From positions 9,600,207-9,664,206 of the forward strand of contig OZ037767.1 in the NCBI GenBank assembly GCA_964035545.1: 64,000 nucleotides of DNA, given 5' to 3'. Under the pieces are notes generated by a model. It had not been told where the DNA came from. It saw only the letters and a program-made list of their open reading frames with translations, and searched no databases. Position 1 is the first letter of the stretch. Each line of letters opens with the position of its first letter. Below, piece after piece: positions 37,093-50,100 of the stretch. The position numbers were made by a program, and so were the translations under genes. The stretch is from Bugula neritina (taxonomy: Eukaryota > Bryozoa > Gymnolaemata > Cheilostomatida > Bugulidae).

Positions 37093-37202
37093 TTAGCTTG
37101 GCTGTTTCTGTATATCTATCCTTGTGTACAGATATTTACTGTACAACTCCTCAAATGCCTCGTAACATTCACTCAGACTAGAATCATCTGAATCTATCAT
37201 CT
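37093..37202 (-). CDS. Candidate terminal exon of the membrane-protein gene
   Basis: After a plausible acceptor (TTCCATAG at 37203-37210) the minus strand is open for 36 codons (MIDSDDSSLSECYEAFEE, then SKYLYTRIDIQKQPS) to TAA at 37093-37095. The acidic, codon-like composition looks real. I could not connect its phase to the exon at 40430-40576 through a confirmed intermediate exon, so the link is tentative. Confidence 0.35.
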
Positions 37203-37379
37203 CTATGGAACAAAAATTACTTGCAAATATTAAATAAAGATCAAAATATAAAGCTGTAAGTTACTGTCATACACTTGCACATACACGTGCATGAACACAC
37301 GACTGCAGACACACACACATCAAAACATACGCAAGACTGGGTTCAAGAAAAGAAATAAGAAATTTTTAATTATATTTAT

Positions 37380-37830
37380 ATTGACTGACTATATAAACCA
37401 CTACCAGCTCTCAGCTGTAGTATGTGATGTCTGGTAAAGAAAACTAGCGCCACCGTCACTTTATGCTAAAAATACCTGCTACACAACTAAAAGTCTTCAT
37501 GGCTTTAAAGAGTTGCAGATGTAGCACCATTTCCTAGCTGAGCCTCCAATGCCACACGACGCTGGTGTAGATGGGCAGTCAACTCTACCAGTTCCTGTAC
37601 TTCACTCAGGAGACTGGATGTTGAAGGCCTTGTGTGAGTAGATGGAGGAATGATTTGAGTTTCATGTTCTCTGTTTGGTGGCTTGATAAAGCTTGATTTT
37701 CAAAGATTAGTTGAATTTTGTTTAGAAATATTTGTCTGCCTGGTAGGCTTTGTGTTTGATTGACTTTGTTGTATGATTAGTTGTTGAACTTGTCTAGCAG
37801 AATTGGTTTTTAAAATAGTTTTTCTTTTGA
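37380..37830 (-). pseudogene. Decayed copy of the VQELV/LTAHLHQR sequence family
   Basis: On the minus strand a frame reads RQVQQLI ... NSTNL, a TGA, then PSTSSLLSEVQELVELTAHL, HQRRVALEAQL and a stop near 37507. The last part closely matches 60460-60569 on the plus strand (LLNEVQELVQLTAHLHQR), and the similarity continues about 150 bases into the 3' flank (GTAGCAGGTATTTTTA, CCAGACATCACAT). The in-frame TGA and missing upstream part suggest a remnant. It could also be a terminal exon whose true acceptor lies after the TGA. Confidence 0.5.
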
Positions 37831-39230
37831 AGCACAATTAAAACCACTTATTGCAGTATCATACCTGCAACAAGCGAGTTATGTAAGATAGCTGAGTCAA
37901 TAGCCTCAAACTAAATGCTGTGAAACTATATTATTATTTTCTATAATTTACCCGCATTAGTTTGAAAATTATAAATATTTGTAGGAGTATGAATTAACAT
38001 CTACTTGAGTTTATTGTTTAAGTTTTATTGTCTTTTGCACCATAATACTATTTCATGCATTTCAATTTTTCTGTATTTTAGTCTTTCTGCATGTAATTTT
38101 ATTGTCACTCATATAATCATGTTCAGCCAAATACTTCTTGCAACCTCAAACGTATTATATTGTGTTTTTGTGATTGTTTTTGTACATAAACTTTGATCAA
38201 AAATAAATTTGCTCATATAATTGTACAATTGATTGAGGACTAAAATCAAAGCTGTGTTCTAGAGCTACCTTAACTTTACACTGCTTTGTTTAATCTTGTT
38301 AGCCAGATTATAATTCTATTGGTTTTATTTTTTAACAATTTTGCGTCCAAAAACGATTTCAAAAATATCAATTAACTAAAATGGTATAACAAAAGTATCG
38401 CTATCTGAATTATACATCTGCAATAGTAGTTATATTACTAAGCTTAGCTTTAGCTCATGCAGTAAGACAATCTGCAAATAGTAGTTTATCATTTTATTTG
38501 TTGTTTCAGTAGCTTTAAATAAAGTAACTAATTGTATTTCAAGTTAAGCTACCACACAAGTTTTATAGATAAAATCATTTAAATACTCTCTTATAGATAA
38601 ATCAACAAAAACTGTGGAAGGAAAAATTAAATATGTTTATATAGCAAAACTGAGCCGATTAAGTTGACAAAGCAAATACAGTTGCATATTGAAAAATAAT
38701 CAGAGCTAAAATATATAGAATATATGAAGAGGATTTAAAAATTGCTTTGACTGATAAAAAGATATTTGGCATCAATTTGTAACAACACTAAACTCTGTAA
38801 ATAATCAGTTGCTGCAAGCTCAGCTTATCACTAAAGGCTTTGTCATTGTTAGATCTATATCCAATACTTCATGAAATCCATCATCAAAAAAAGTTGGAAT
38901 AAAATAGCAACAACTTTTTTATTTTGCTATGTGATCGCTCTGTCATCCCCAGTAACTGCAAGCCTGAAAAAAATTAAAGTTTAAAAGCCAGGGTTTATTT
39001 TTAAGTTTATAACACAATAAACACTATGACCTTAACTTAGTTGATCAAGTTATGATTGAAAATATATTATATTAATAAGCTGTAAATAAATAAATGGAAT
39101 ACATAGAATACAACAAAAATGCGCTTTTGAAAAGTTTTAGTTTGTATTACCATGCATAGAACTTCTTTTATTAGAAATGCAAATAAAAACTATAATATAA
39201 CTGTTATCTCATTAAATTTTGTAGCCGATT

Positions 39231-39420
39231 ATTTTATGAGAACCCCTCCACTCCTATAGATGTACGCAGACTAATCATGTTTTCTATTGTGGCAAATAAA
39301 CAATTATGACTGAATGCCTTGCCTAACCTAACATCAACAATTGCCTTTTAGTAGAAAGCAAACCCTTTGACATTGAGTTTACTAAGCCAATGCTCTAATC
39401 CTTAGACCACAGCTGCTCAC
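39231..39420 (-). repeat. tRNA-derived SINE, family A, copy 4 (diverged)
   Basis: On the minus strand this reads GAGCAGCTGTGGTCTAAGG at the head and continues with the TTGGCTTAGTAAACTCAA segment of the family and its body. The B box is damaged. It is the most diverged of the four copies. Confidence 0.65.
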
Positions 39421-40429
39421 TATAATATAGCTGTTATATAAAATACTACCATGCAAATTTTATATAAATGAGTAAAAAATATAAAACTTTCATTGGTTAC
39501 AAAATAATTAGTTTAAGCTGTTTATACTTTAAATTATTTTGAAACATTATACTTGTCATCTATTAGAAGCCATAATTTCCACTAAATGAAGCAACTTACT
39601 TACAGATCATAACAAGTACAGAAATACAACTATTCACCCTATGAAACTGCCTCAACTTTTTAAATATATGCAACACATTGTATCTATATTATAACTGCTA
39701 CAACCAATTTCTTAAGCATACCGAAGGATAGTCCAATAGATGGATGACCCTTGTAGAGAAGATAACCTATACTTTGAAGTAAATAGAGGATCATTCAATC
39801 TTGTAGACTTTCGTTTTGTTAGTCTTCTTTTCACTACTCTTCTTCCTACTGTAACATCAGATTTGTTGAGTTTATTTATAAAAAAGTTATCATTTTACTT
39901 GAAAAAGTCAAGGCTCTGTAGAAAAAATTTAATGAAAAATATTATAGCAAGTCCAATAACTTCTTTATGTTTTATTTGATTTATGTATGACTAAATATAT
40001 ATGATACTAAATGATTTTAATCAGTTTTATCTAGCAATAAATTCATGATTTGAGTCTTATCAACCTTCAAGTCACAGATTCCAATATAAAGCAATTAAAA
40101 TTCTTAGTTGATAAGCCAGTTTTTCTATAATCAATTTAGTAGCTTATTACCATAAAATCTAAACCATAGTGCAACCTTAAAACTTGTACTTAAACATTTT
40201 CTCTTACAACACTCATGCAAACAGATATTAACTGTATCAGAGTTTCTATTTTTTTGTAAATTTAAAGTAAAGACATGGGCACAATTTTTGTCAAATTCTT
40301 TTTAAGCAAATAAGTAAAAAAGAAAAACTTGTTGGCTCTATATATAACAGTTATATTTTTATTAAAAAAACATTAATATATTACATAAGGAGATAATAAA
40401 TAAATGAAAGAAATGTTATTACATCTTAC

Positions 40430-42055
40430 ATTGCAATCTTCGTCTATACATGAGCCAGACTGCAGCCTCTTTAATAGAGAGTATGTTGAAAATAGGCTCA
40501 TCGGTTATCTGTCTATCTGCTGCATGGAATAACTTATGAAATAAAATATTTTCTTCATTCTGTTTATCTTCAATTTCTGTAGAAATATCAAAGACAAGCA
40601 GTAATAGACAGATTATTCATGGCAGAGCATTGACAATAAGTTGAAAATTCCTGCTTTGTTTTTTTCTGATCATGTTCTTTATAAAACAATTGACAAATTT
40701 GTGCTATTGTTTTGAAAATCTTCTCACCTTTATTTGTTGTGTTGGTTAGAATTCTTCGGCCAAACCAAACAACCAGGAACAAGGCAGCTAGAGTGATGGT
40801 AACTCCAGTAAAGATTACAGCAGATCTAGATGATAGTGCTATGCCATCGTTATATCCTGTTAATTTTATTAATCTTTGAGTTAACAATAAATGGGCTAAA
40901 TAAAATAAAAAGTAGACTAATAAATAATGAAGCGAAAAGTTTCATAAAAATTTAAACATGTTCAAAAAAATGGGTATTGCAATTTGCATCGCCAAATGTT
41001 TTTTTTATAGAGATTTATCAACTTTTCATTAGCTTATTTTGTGTGTGGATAGCAACTTTTGTTGAGTAAACGTTTGTGGAAAACGAATGAATAGATCTTA
41101 CTAGTCACAATGATTTCTAGAGATGAGTTAAAGGGACATCTCTGACTTATACCATCACCTATTTTCATCTCGTGTATATACCTATTCGAGTCGTAGAGGT
41201 CGAGATTGAGGGAGAGGGACAAAGAGCCACTTCCATTATTAAATCTGACTGAAACTTCGTAACTATAACAAATCAAACAATTATAATATATAGTTTAAGT
41301 CATTTATGTGTAATATATCAGATAGAATTATAGCTTAGGTTGGAAATGAGCTGAGATACCAGAACCTACAGCTTCCCAATATCTCTAAATTTCCCAGAAC
41401 ACTCATCTGTTAGCATCACCAATTGGGAAGACCTTATATTGTTCAGATTGTATTTGCACGTCAGCTTTGGCTCAAAATCTGCAAAAAATATTTTCATACA
41501 AAAGAAGTATTTTATAGGATTAGCTGTATAAATGAGTGTTTCACAGTTGATTAAATTAAAAAGTTTCTGTGTTTATAATAGTATTTGTTGTGCTTAATTT
41601 TTGTAGTGTTCAAGTTTTGCTGTTATTGATATTTTCATAACAAATGGCATGGGCCTATAGTTGTAATAGCTATGTGATAGTCGAAAATAAATCATTTTTA
41701 TCTTGCTTGCTACGTGTCCTGTTGTATGGCTGACAGTAAAATAATGCATAGCTATATTTTTTACTGTTTATAACTTTTATATCATATCTGCTTAACATTT
41801 TCTTCCTAAAACTATATAAATAGTTGATAGAATAAAACTAACCAACCAATTTTGTCCATTTCCATCTCTGCTTAATTTCTGTTACTGAAAACTTGTATTC
41901 CAACCAATGGTTGAGTGACTCAGAGAAAATCGAATCAATTAGACTAAATTGGATTGAACCAAGATTGACCTCTTCACCTCTCACAACTTTTATCTGATTG
42001 GATAAGCTTTCGCAATCAACCTCCCATATCTCTCTGCTATACACTTTATATATGC
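40430..42055 (-). CDS. Unrecognised single-pass membrane protein (five internal exons)
   Basis: Exons in gene order 41843-42055, 41370-41478, 41102-41262, 40728-40856 and 40430-40576 chain in one frame with matching phases and GT-AG borders, about 253 codons. The first three encode a probable ectodomain with five cysteines and N-glycosylation sequons (NGS, NSS); beta-rich motifs such as YEVSVRFNNGSGSLSLSLNL suggest tandem beta-sandwich (Ig/FN3-like) folds, which is inference. The fourth exon holds one hydrophobic helix (SAVIFTGVTITLAALFLVVW) followed by GRR, so a type I orientation is likely. The fifth encodes a cytoplasmic part ending EAAVWLMYRRRLQ. A signal-peptide exon upstream and the terminal exon(s) downstream (candidates at 38963 and 37202) were not confirmed. 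I do not recognise the family. It is divergent from the lectin gene at 44125. Confidence 0.7.
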
Positions 42056-44124
42056 CTATAATTTCAATATCATTAAAATTAAAATTTAACATAAGGATGA
42101 AAAACAGTTATTAAAATAAATTAAAACTCAAATAAAGCAGTAAAACTATCAGTGTATAAATTAGGTAATTTACTCAGAAAAATGAAATGTAAAGATATTT
42201 TTCCGTGACTTGATTCATTTAAAACTCCTGTTGAACTGCAAATTGTGCATTTATATTAAGCATAATGAGCAACAGTTTACAGACATAACAATACAACACA
42301 TCTATATATGGCTGTATTTTTATAGTATATGTTATTTATACTACAATACATATAGTATGTTATACATTACAGTATATCATTCTGTCTGTTATAGTACACT
42401 GTAATACATCATATTGCATTATATTGTTATGCAACAGGCATCGAATACATATTATTTTATTTTTAGGTTACAGAGTTTAAACCATATGCTATCACTAGTA
42501 CATTATATTTGACAAAGTCAAATGTATTCAATAATGCTCTTTCTTCCTATAGGAAATTGCAATAATTGGAAAAATATTTTCATTATTTTAATCTTTAAAA
42601 AACTTTTTTTATATTATATTAAAATTCTTACTAAATATTAGAGCATAGTATAACCAGCGCACCTCCAGCTTGAGCCAAGGTGAAGCAGTAGTGACAGCTA
42701 AATAATATTATACTTTATAGGTATAGCAAAAAAAAAACAAAACTCCGTAAATTCAGCAAACTACTTTCAGTTAAAGCTTGCATCAGCTAAATTATGTATT
42801 ACGACTGGGCAGCTGTGTTGATTGGAAAGTGTTGATAATCAGAGCTATGTTTAACAATCGAAATATGACTGAAAAGTTGAATTGAGGCAACTCATTGTAT
42901 ATTCTGAAACATAAACATCTTTTCTAAAAGGTATTAAGCGTTTCAAGTTATAAAACAGATTAACGGTTTAATTGAAAAGCTTTTGTTCATTAGAACAAGT
43001 ACTAGCTACAACCATGCAGATTATTTGTAACTTAAAGTATACATAAATCCCGCAGCAACTGTATAATTGCACAAGTTTCAACAGAATGCTTTTATATTCA
43101 AAATTTTATGCCAGACATCAATATTGTCATTTTACTTTACAATAAATATGTAAATATAAGAAACCTTGCTCAATGCATGTTACTTCTTTGTTCAATATTT
43201 ATGCACTCACTGCCAGCTCATATATAATCTTCAAAAAGAAAATATGAAACAATTTTAATATTGTACTATAATATTAAAAACATATGAACTCACTGACACA
43301 TATGTGCGTTGATAGTACTTGCAACTTGAATATTTTGACCAGTTTAGAGAGTTCTTATAATAAAACTTATCACTGCAATTTATATGTTTAAAAATCTGTG
43401 TACTCTGAGCAATACTAAAACTTTAGAAGCACTACAATGAACATACCTATGCACTTGCTTATGTTGGGAATTTACTGAAACGTTATTTAGAAATCAATTT
43501 GAAAAGATGATTATTTCGATTAAGGAGCCAGTTAAAACTTTAAGTTGGGGGGTGTTGGGACATTCTAAGAGCATGGAAAGCTTTTGGTGCATTATTAAAA
43601 CTTTAATAGCTATGTTAGCTATTTGATGCTTTTTCTATATTCAGCTTGGCACAGCTTATCTAAAGCTATTTTTGGCTGCCACAAAAAAGCTATTTTGGCT
43701 AGGTACCACAAAAAAAATCTAATAATAAACTATTATATAAATACAGCACTTAATGTCATTTTTCTTTTTGATTAGTCTTTGGTGGTCAGTAGGCCTACAT
43801 ATTTCTATTAAAACACAACAATAAAACACTTATTTTGAAATAACATTTAGAAAAGCCATGGCGTACTAATATTGAAATTATACATAATTGAATGCCTGTG
43901 TCAGCCTGTCATGTAAAATCAATAGGCTTATTAGGGTATTGCATTCTCCATACACACTCAATACTATTGGGATAAGCCATATAAACTATTCACATTTAAC
44001 CAACTTATGCATACCTGAGTGGTAGTTCTTGATTCATCAGAGACGAGTTTGCACAAGAATCTGCTCTGTAAAGTGAGTTTTGATTTGGTTAACTATAAAA
44101 CAAGCAGAACCTGAAATATTATCT
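42056..44124. other. AT-rich spacer between divergent genes
   Basis: No supported exon. It should contain the first exon and promoter of the minus-strand membrane-protein gene and the promoter of the plus-strand lectin gene. Only A/T-rich low-complexity sequence and short TATATA runs (42280-42420) are visible. Confidence 0.5.
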
Positions 44125-47100
44125 ATGGAAAGAGGAAAAGATTTACTGCACAATTTTCTTCTTTCCTATTTGTTAGTAAGTATATATTAACACCATTATC
44201 TACATAATTCATAAAGTAACACTGTGCTTTCCAATCTAACATTAAATAAATTTTACCTAATTGTTACTCAAACTTATAAAATTTTAATAACACTGTAAGC
44301 AGTTGAAATTTTGTTATCATAAGAATATAGTATGAATATTTCTTTTTTTAAAGTAGTAAGCATAACAAAATTCATAAGTATAGCCACAATTCTCAAATGT
44401 TGTAACAGTAAAGTAAAGCAAAACCCATACCCCCCCTCTTTTTAATTGAAAGTAAGCATAATAAAATTCATAAGTATAGCCACAATTCTCAAATGTTGTA
44501 ACATTAAAGTAAAGCAAAACCCATACCCCCCCCCCCCTCTTGCATATAACAATAATTTTGATTCAAGTAGTTTTCATTAAACCTTATAAGATTTTAATAA
44601 TGTACTCAGACAAATATTGCTGCAATAAGTTTATAGTAATCTGCAGTAACTGGTGTCATTTCAGTTAGACAACCCCCAATATTTCAGGGGCTATTAGTTG
44701 AAATGCTGCAGATAGACGACCCCAAATACTGCTCTCAAATATATACGATATTTAAATTATATATTTGACTACTTTAAACTTTGAAATTCTTACTTTCAAC
44801 ATTAAATGCTACTTAAAATAACCATATATTTCAGTATAGTTATATTAGCTGAGAAACCTATTGAAATGCTATCTAATATGTGCAATATTTTATCAATAAG
44901 ATAATATTTAAACATATTTGATTACTTTAAACTCTGAAATATAACTTAGTATTAAATATCATTAACCTTTTATAATTCCTGCTGTTCTATAAATAAAGTC
45001 GTCTAAATGGAAATCGGACAATTGGAGGTAGTCTAGGTGGAACATAATTGATGGTCGTCTATCTGGGGGTCATTTATCTAGAATTAAACCCCATAACTAA
45101 GACTCAATGAACTTATTATTTTCCAGATTACAGTAAAGAGTCAGTTTGTGTTACAACCAGCTAGTCAGTTAACTAATGCAAAGTACTTTGGTGTCACGAG
45201 ATCAGCATCTGAATGTGCTGTCATGTGCATACAGCAAGATGACTCATGTATGTCAATATCATACGACAGCAGAAGCAGTGAGTGCAGCTTCTCCAACAGC
45301 ACAGCTGAGTTGGTGGAGAATCAACCAGAGGGTACAAGTCTTCTAGTATACAGCAGTGAGTTGAGATTATATAATATTATATAATATATAAGTTATATTA
45401 TATAAGTCTGTAACTCTATTTTGACCACATACACATCTATAAAATATTAAAAATATTTGTAAGTAAGCTAGCTGACTGTCCATAGTTTTAGTAACGGTTA
45501 TTTGAGCTGTGGCATCAAAAAATTATTTACTTTATGAAATACTAGTGTCTCCATAATCAATCATAAACTTTACTAGCTTTCAGACCTTCTATAGACTAAT
45601 GCCTTTAAACTCCCTGAAGTCTTATCTCTTTTATACAAAGAATGCTTAAAAACCTCAAAATGCCTTTCTATTATCTTAAAATATGCTAATTTGAATATTT
45701 TTTAAAGCATTACTTTGAATTTTTCTTTGAAGTAATAAAACTATAGTAAATACAGTCTTGTAAAATATGCATACAAACACAGGCATGTAAAGATACTTTA
45801 AATAGTTTAAAACTATGAAGCAGGATGATGTTGATTTCTCTAAATATTTATTATTTTTTGAATATGTAAAATATATGACTTTATACTACTTTTATTTAGT
45901 TGAGGAACTTTAACTTTCTTTATTTGATCATCAAAAATTAACTAAAGAGGACACATTTTTCAAAGCCTTTATGTAAAAAAATAGAGCAGCTTCAAAGCAA
46001 CTTAAGATCTTATTTTCAAATATTTACTGTTCTAAGTTGTGTGAAGAAGAAACCTATAATACTCTGACAATCTTGTAGGAATATTACCTCCTTCATGCTT
46101 AGATGGTTGGTTTGAAATTCCTACTAAAGACACTTGTATGTTGATAAGATCTGAAGAGATGGTTTCGTGGAATGACGCAAAACTAGATTGTGAATCCATG
46201 CAAGCTGAGTTGGTTATACTTGACAGTGACAGCCTGATGAGCTGGTTCTTTGAGTTGAGAAATAATCTTACAGGTATATATATATATATATATATATACA
46301 TTATATACATTATATATATATGTGTGTGTGTTCAAACTCAATGCTCAAAACTTCATGCTACATAAAAACAAGTTGCTTTTCTATCAGTCGTGTGTAATCT
46401 AAAGTTTTTATTGACAAGTTTTCTGCAGATGAAAACTTTGGATATTGCAAAGTTAAACTATTTATTCAAAATAAATTGCTTGTCACTCATTAAAGTGACT
46501 TAAAGATTTATGCAATATTCATTGCAACAAAAAGTATATTGAAATTTCCTTGAAAGTTAAATAGTTTTATTTGGCCTTTAACAAAGATTCTTTTACTGTG
46601 CCATGAGTTAATATAAGTGATGTGAGATTTACAGCTGAAAGTCGAGCATAATGTTTAAATTAAAAACTATACTTATTCAAATGTCACCTGCATGAATTTA
46701 TTGCTAATCAATAAATTGAAATAATTAGGTAAAATTATATGTATAATTATTTAACCTATAGGAAGTATTTGTGTTACAAATGTTATAGCCTCGATATTGA
46801 TCTGAATCTGTGATATTATATATGAGCTCAGGTCAATATCCAGGCTATGACATTTGTAACGCAAATAATTTCTGAACAATCTCCTCATAATATTGAAATG
46901 CTTTGTTAAATAAAGAAATATATGGTTGAGCTCTACTTCTAGATTCATTGATTAGGGAAATATTAAATGGAAAAGCTCTCTACTTGGATTAGTTTGTCTG
47001 CATGATATATATAACTTCTTTATAACTTCTTACACTCAAAGGCAACAAGCATAGATTTTACTGATATTGTTGCCATTGCTTGTCTCTACATTGCTTAACT

Positions 47101-50100
47101 AGTATAACAGCAAACTCTAAAATAAATTTTTCTTGAGGCACGTTTATGTCAAATTTGGCCATCCGGGGCACAATGGGCCACCTTGACCGGGACACAATGG
47201 GCCACCTGATTATTGTACCCTGATCACTGTTATTAGTTTGTTTGCCCAAAAAGTTGGTTGAAATGTTACTAAAATTTATAGATATAGCCATTTCTGACCT
47301 TTTTGTAAAATATCAAAGACATCATGGTAAGACTACCAAACTACAAGGTGAAGCTTCCCTAATATATATATCTGGTGAGGTTAAAGCTTTGCTATTTTAT
47401 ACATAATACAAAACACTCTGCTGTTGCTACTAGTAAATAGTCATGATATTTATTATACATTATTTCATTGAGGGAATATACATGTATTTGACTAAAATAA
47501 ATTGTGATTTGCTCATTTGTTCCCCCCCCCTCTACTTTCCATACTCCCGCCACAAACCGAAGCCATGCACCTTAGCTACAGTTCATAGAAAAAAGTTCAC
47601 TCAGAATTATGTAGTACAAGTTACTAAAGTTTTTTTTTAATAAAAGTTCCTCTGAAGTGTAAAAGAAAACATTTTTAGTTCTAAAAAGTAATGATAATGG
47701 CACCGTAGAATCGAGTGATGTGCGTTTGATTTTGCCTTCCTCTGCTATCCATGGTGGTGTTGTGTTGTTTGACTCGCTATTATTCACCGCGAGACTCGTT
47801 GAGCTCGGGGATTTTCCTACTAGCTAGAATTGAAATAAATCACGATAATTATCAGCTTAGACTCAATCCAACGTTGTTGTACTCTTACGCACCAATCACA
47901 CATGGTGGCAGCAGTTAAAACTAATAATGGGCGATGAAGAAGTTCAGCAACAAATAATTGTGCATAGGAATGCACCCAGAATCGAACCACCAGGTGAGAT
48001 CGTTTTGAATTGTGAGCGTGAGCAAAACTTCAGAAGATTTAAAAGCCGGTGGCAGTCGTTTTACATTCTGTCTAGACTTTCGGAGGAAAGTGATGAGTAC
48101 CAGAGAGCATTGCTATTATATACAATTGGTGATGATGCATGCCGAGTGGTAGAGTCAAGTCACAAATATCAGAATGATAAGAGTCTAGCAGCGATAATAG
48201 ACATTTTGGAGCAATACTGTGTAGGAGAACGAAATATAGTGCACGAACGTTATAAATTTAATACAAGGTGTCAATTACAAGGAGAGAATTTTGATGCTTT
48301 TTACTCAGAATTACGTACGCTAGCAGATAAATGTGGATTTAATTACCGACCTGCCACTGATGAGGCACCAGCACCATTTGATGAGATGCTGAGAGATCGA
48401 ATTGTTCTAGGAATTAGAGATGACTCTCTTAGAAAGAAATTGATTTCTCAAGGTAACACTTTAACACTAGACCAGGCAGTACGTATTTGTAAGAGCAGTG
48501 AAGTCACTTCGACCGTGATGCAAAGTGTAACACAAGGAGCAAGCTCAGGGTCTGTAGATGCTATAAGTAAAGCACAAAGCAGATACCCTAATTATAAGCA
48601 AAGCAAGCCAAGTCGTACACACAAGCAGGGAAGTGCTGTCCAGCTGCCAGTTAACTCTCAGATGTACAAGCCTACAAACAGCCAAGATCATTGTAAAAGG
48701 TGCGGTAGGGAACCACATTCAAAAGCGGAATGCCCAGCTAAGGATGCTCAATGCAGGAAGTGCAAGAAAGTGGGCCACTTCCAGCGGCAATGCAGAAGTA
48801 CATCCATCCAGGAGGTGACCGAAGCAAGTAGTGACGATGGTATAATGTTCACAGGAGAGTTCAAAATAGAAAACCTAACTGTGGATGCTTGGAAAGCCGA
48901 AGTAGCAGTAAATGGTAACTGTACTACTTTCAAGCTCGATACAGGTGCAGATGGTACAGTAGTCAGTGACAAACTACCGTGGCTGTCTACTATTTCACTG
49001 CAAACTACAGGAGTCCGCTTATATGGACCTGGAGGAAAGCAACTCCAAGTCTTAGGAACTTTTGAGGCAGATCTTCAATATAAAAGTCAAAAGTACAAGG
49101 AGACAGCCTACGTAATTCAAAATCAGTCAACCTCTCTACTCAGTAGAACTGCTTGTGAAAAGTTAGGACTGATAACATGCCAAGTAAAGCAGCAAGGGGA
49201 AATAACCAAAGACATTCACACAGGCTTCTCGAAGCTATTTAAAGGCCTTGGAGCACTCAAGGGATATTCATACAGAATATCACTAATTCCAGATTACCAG
49301 CCAACATGCATCTACACTCCAAGGAAAATTCCCATTCCATTACGAGACAAAACCAAGAAAAAGCTAGATGAGATGGCACAACAAGGAGTTATCTCTCCCG
49401 TAACAGAAGCTACAGAGTGGTGTAGTGGAATGGTCCCAGTCCTCAAACCATCAGGAGATGTACGCGTCTGTGTGGACCTGACTGGCCTGAATAAAGCAGT
49501 TAGAAGGGAAATCTATCCAATGCCAGCAGTCGATGAAAGTATTGGACTGTTGGGGGCAAGTAAAATCTTCTCAAAGCTAGATGCCAATAGTGGGTTCTGG
49601 CAAATACACTTGGACAAGGAGTCAAGAAAACTGACTACCTTCCTCACACCTTTTGGCCGGTTCTGTTTCAACAGACTTCCATTTGGCATATCTAGTGCAC
49701 CGGAGATCTTTTCTCGAGCTATGTGCAGACTACTAGGCGACATAGAGAATGTCATCTGCCACATGGACGATATTCTAGTTCATGGTAAAGATGCAGAAAG
49801 CCACGATAAAACCTTAAAGCTGGTTTTAAGCAGACTGGAAGAAGCAGGACTCACATTGAATGAAGACAAGTGTGAGATTGGCCAAGCTCAAGTGAAGTTT
49901 TTAGGCCACATTATAGATGCTAAAGGAGTCAGCCCTGACCCGGATAAAGTCGCATCAATACGTGACTTCCCAGCCCCTACCTGTAAGACAGAGTTGAGAC
50001 GACTAAATGGTATGCTGAATCAGCTAGCTAAGTTTATCCCTCACCTGTCTGAAATCACAGCTCCCATGAGAGAGTTACTGAAGGAAAGTAAGGCTTGGAC

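Noticed and set aside
39740-39979. Plus-strand 79-codon ORF
   Set aside because: No splice signals or homology; antisense to an intron of the minus-strand membrane-protein gene.
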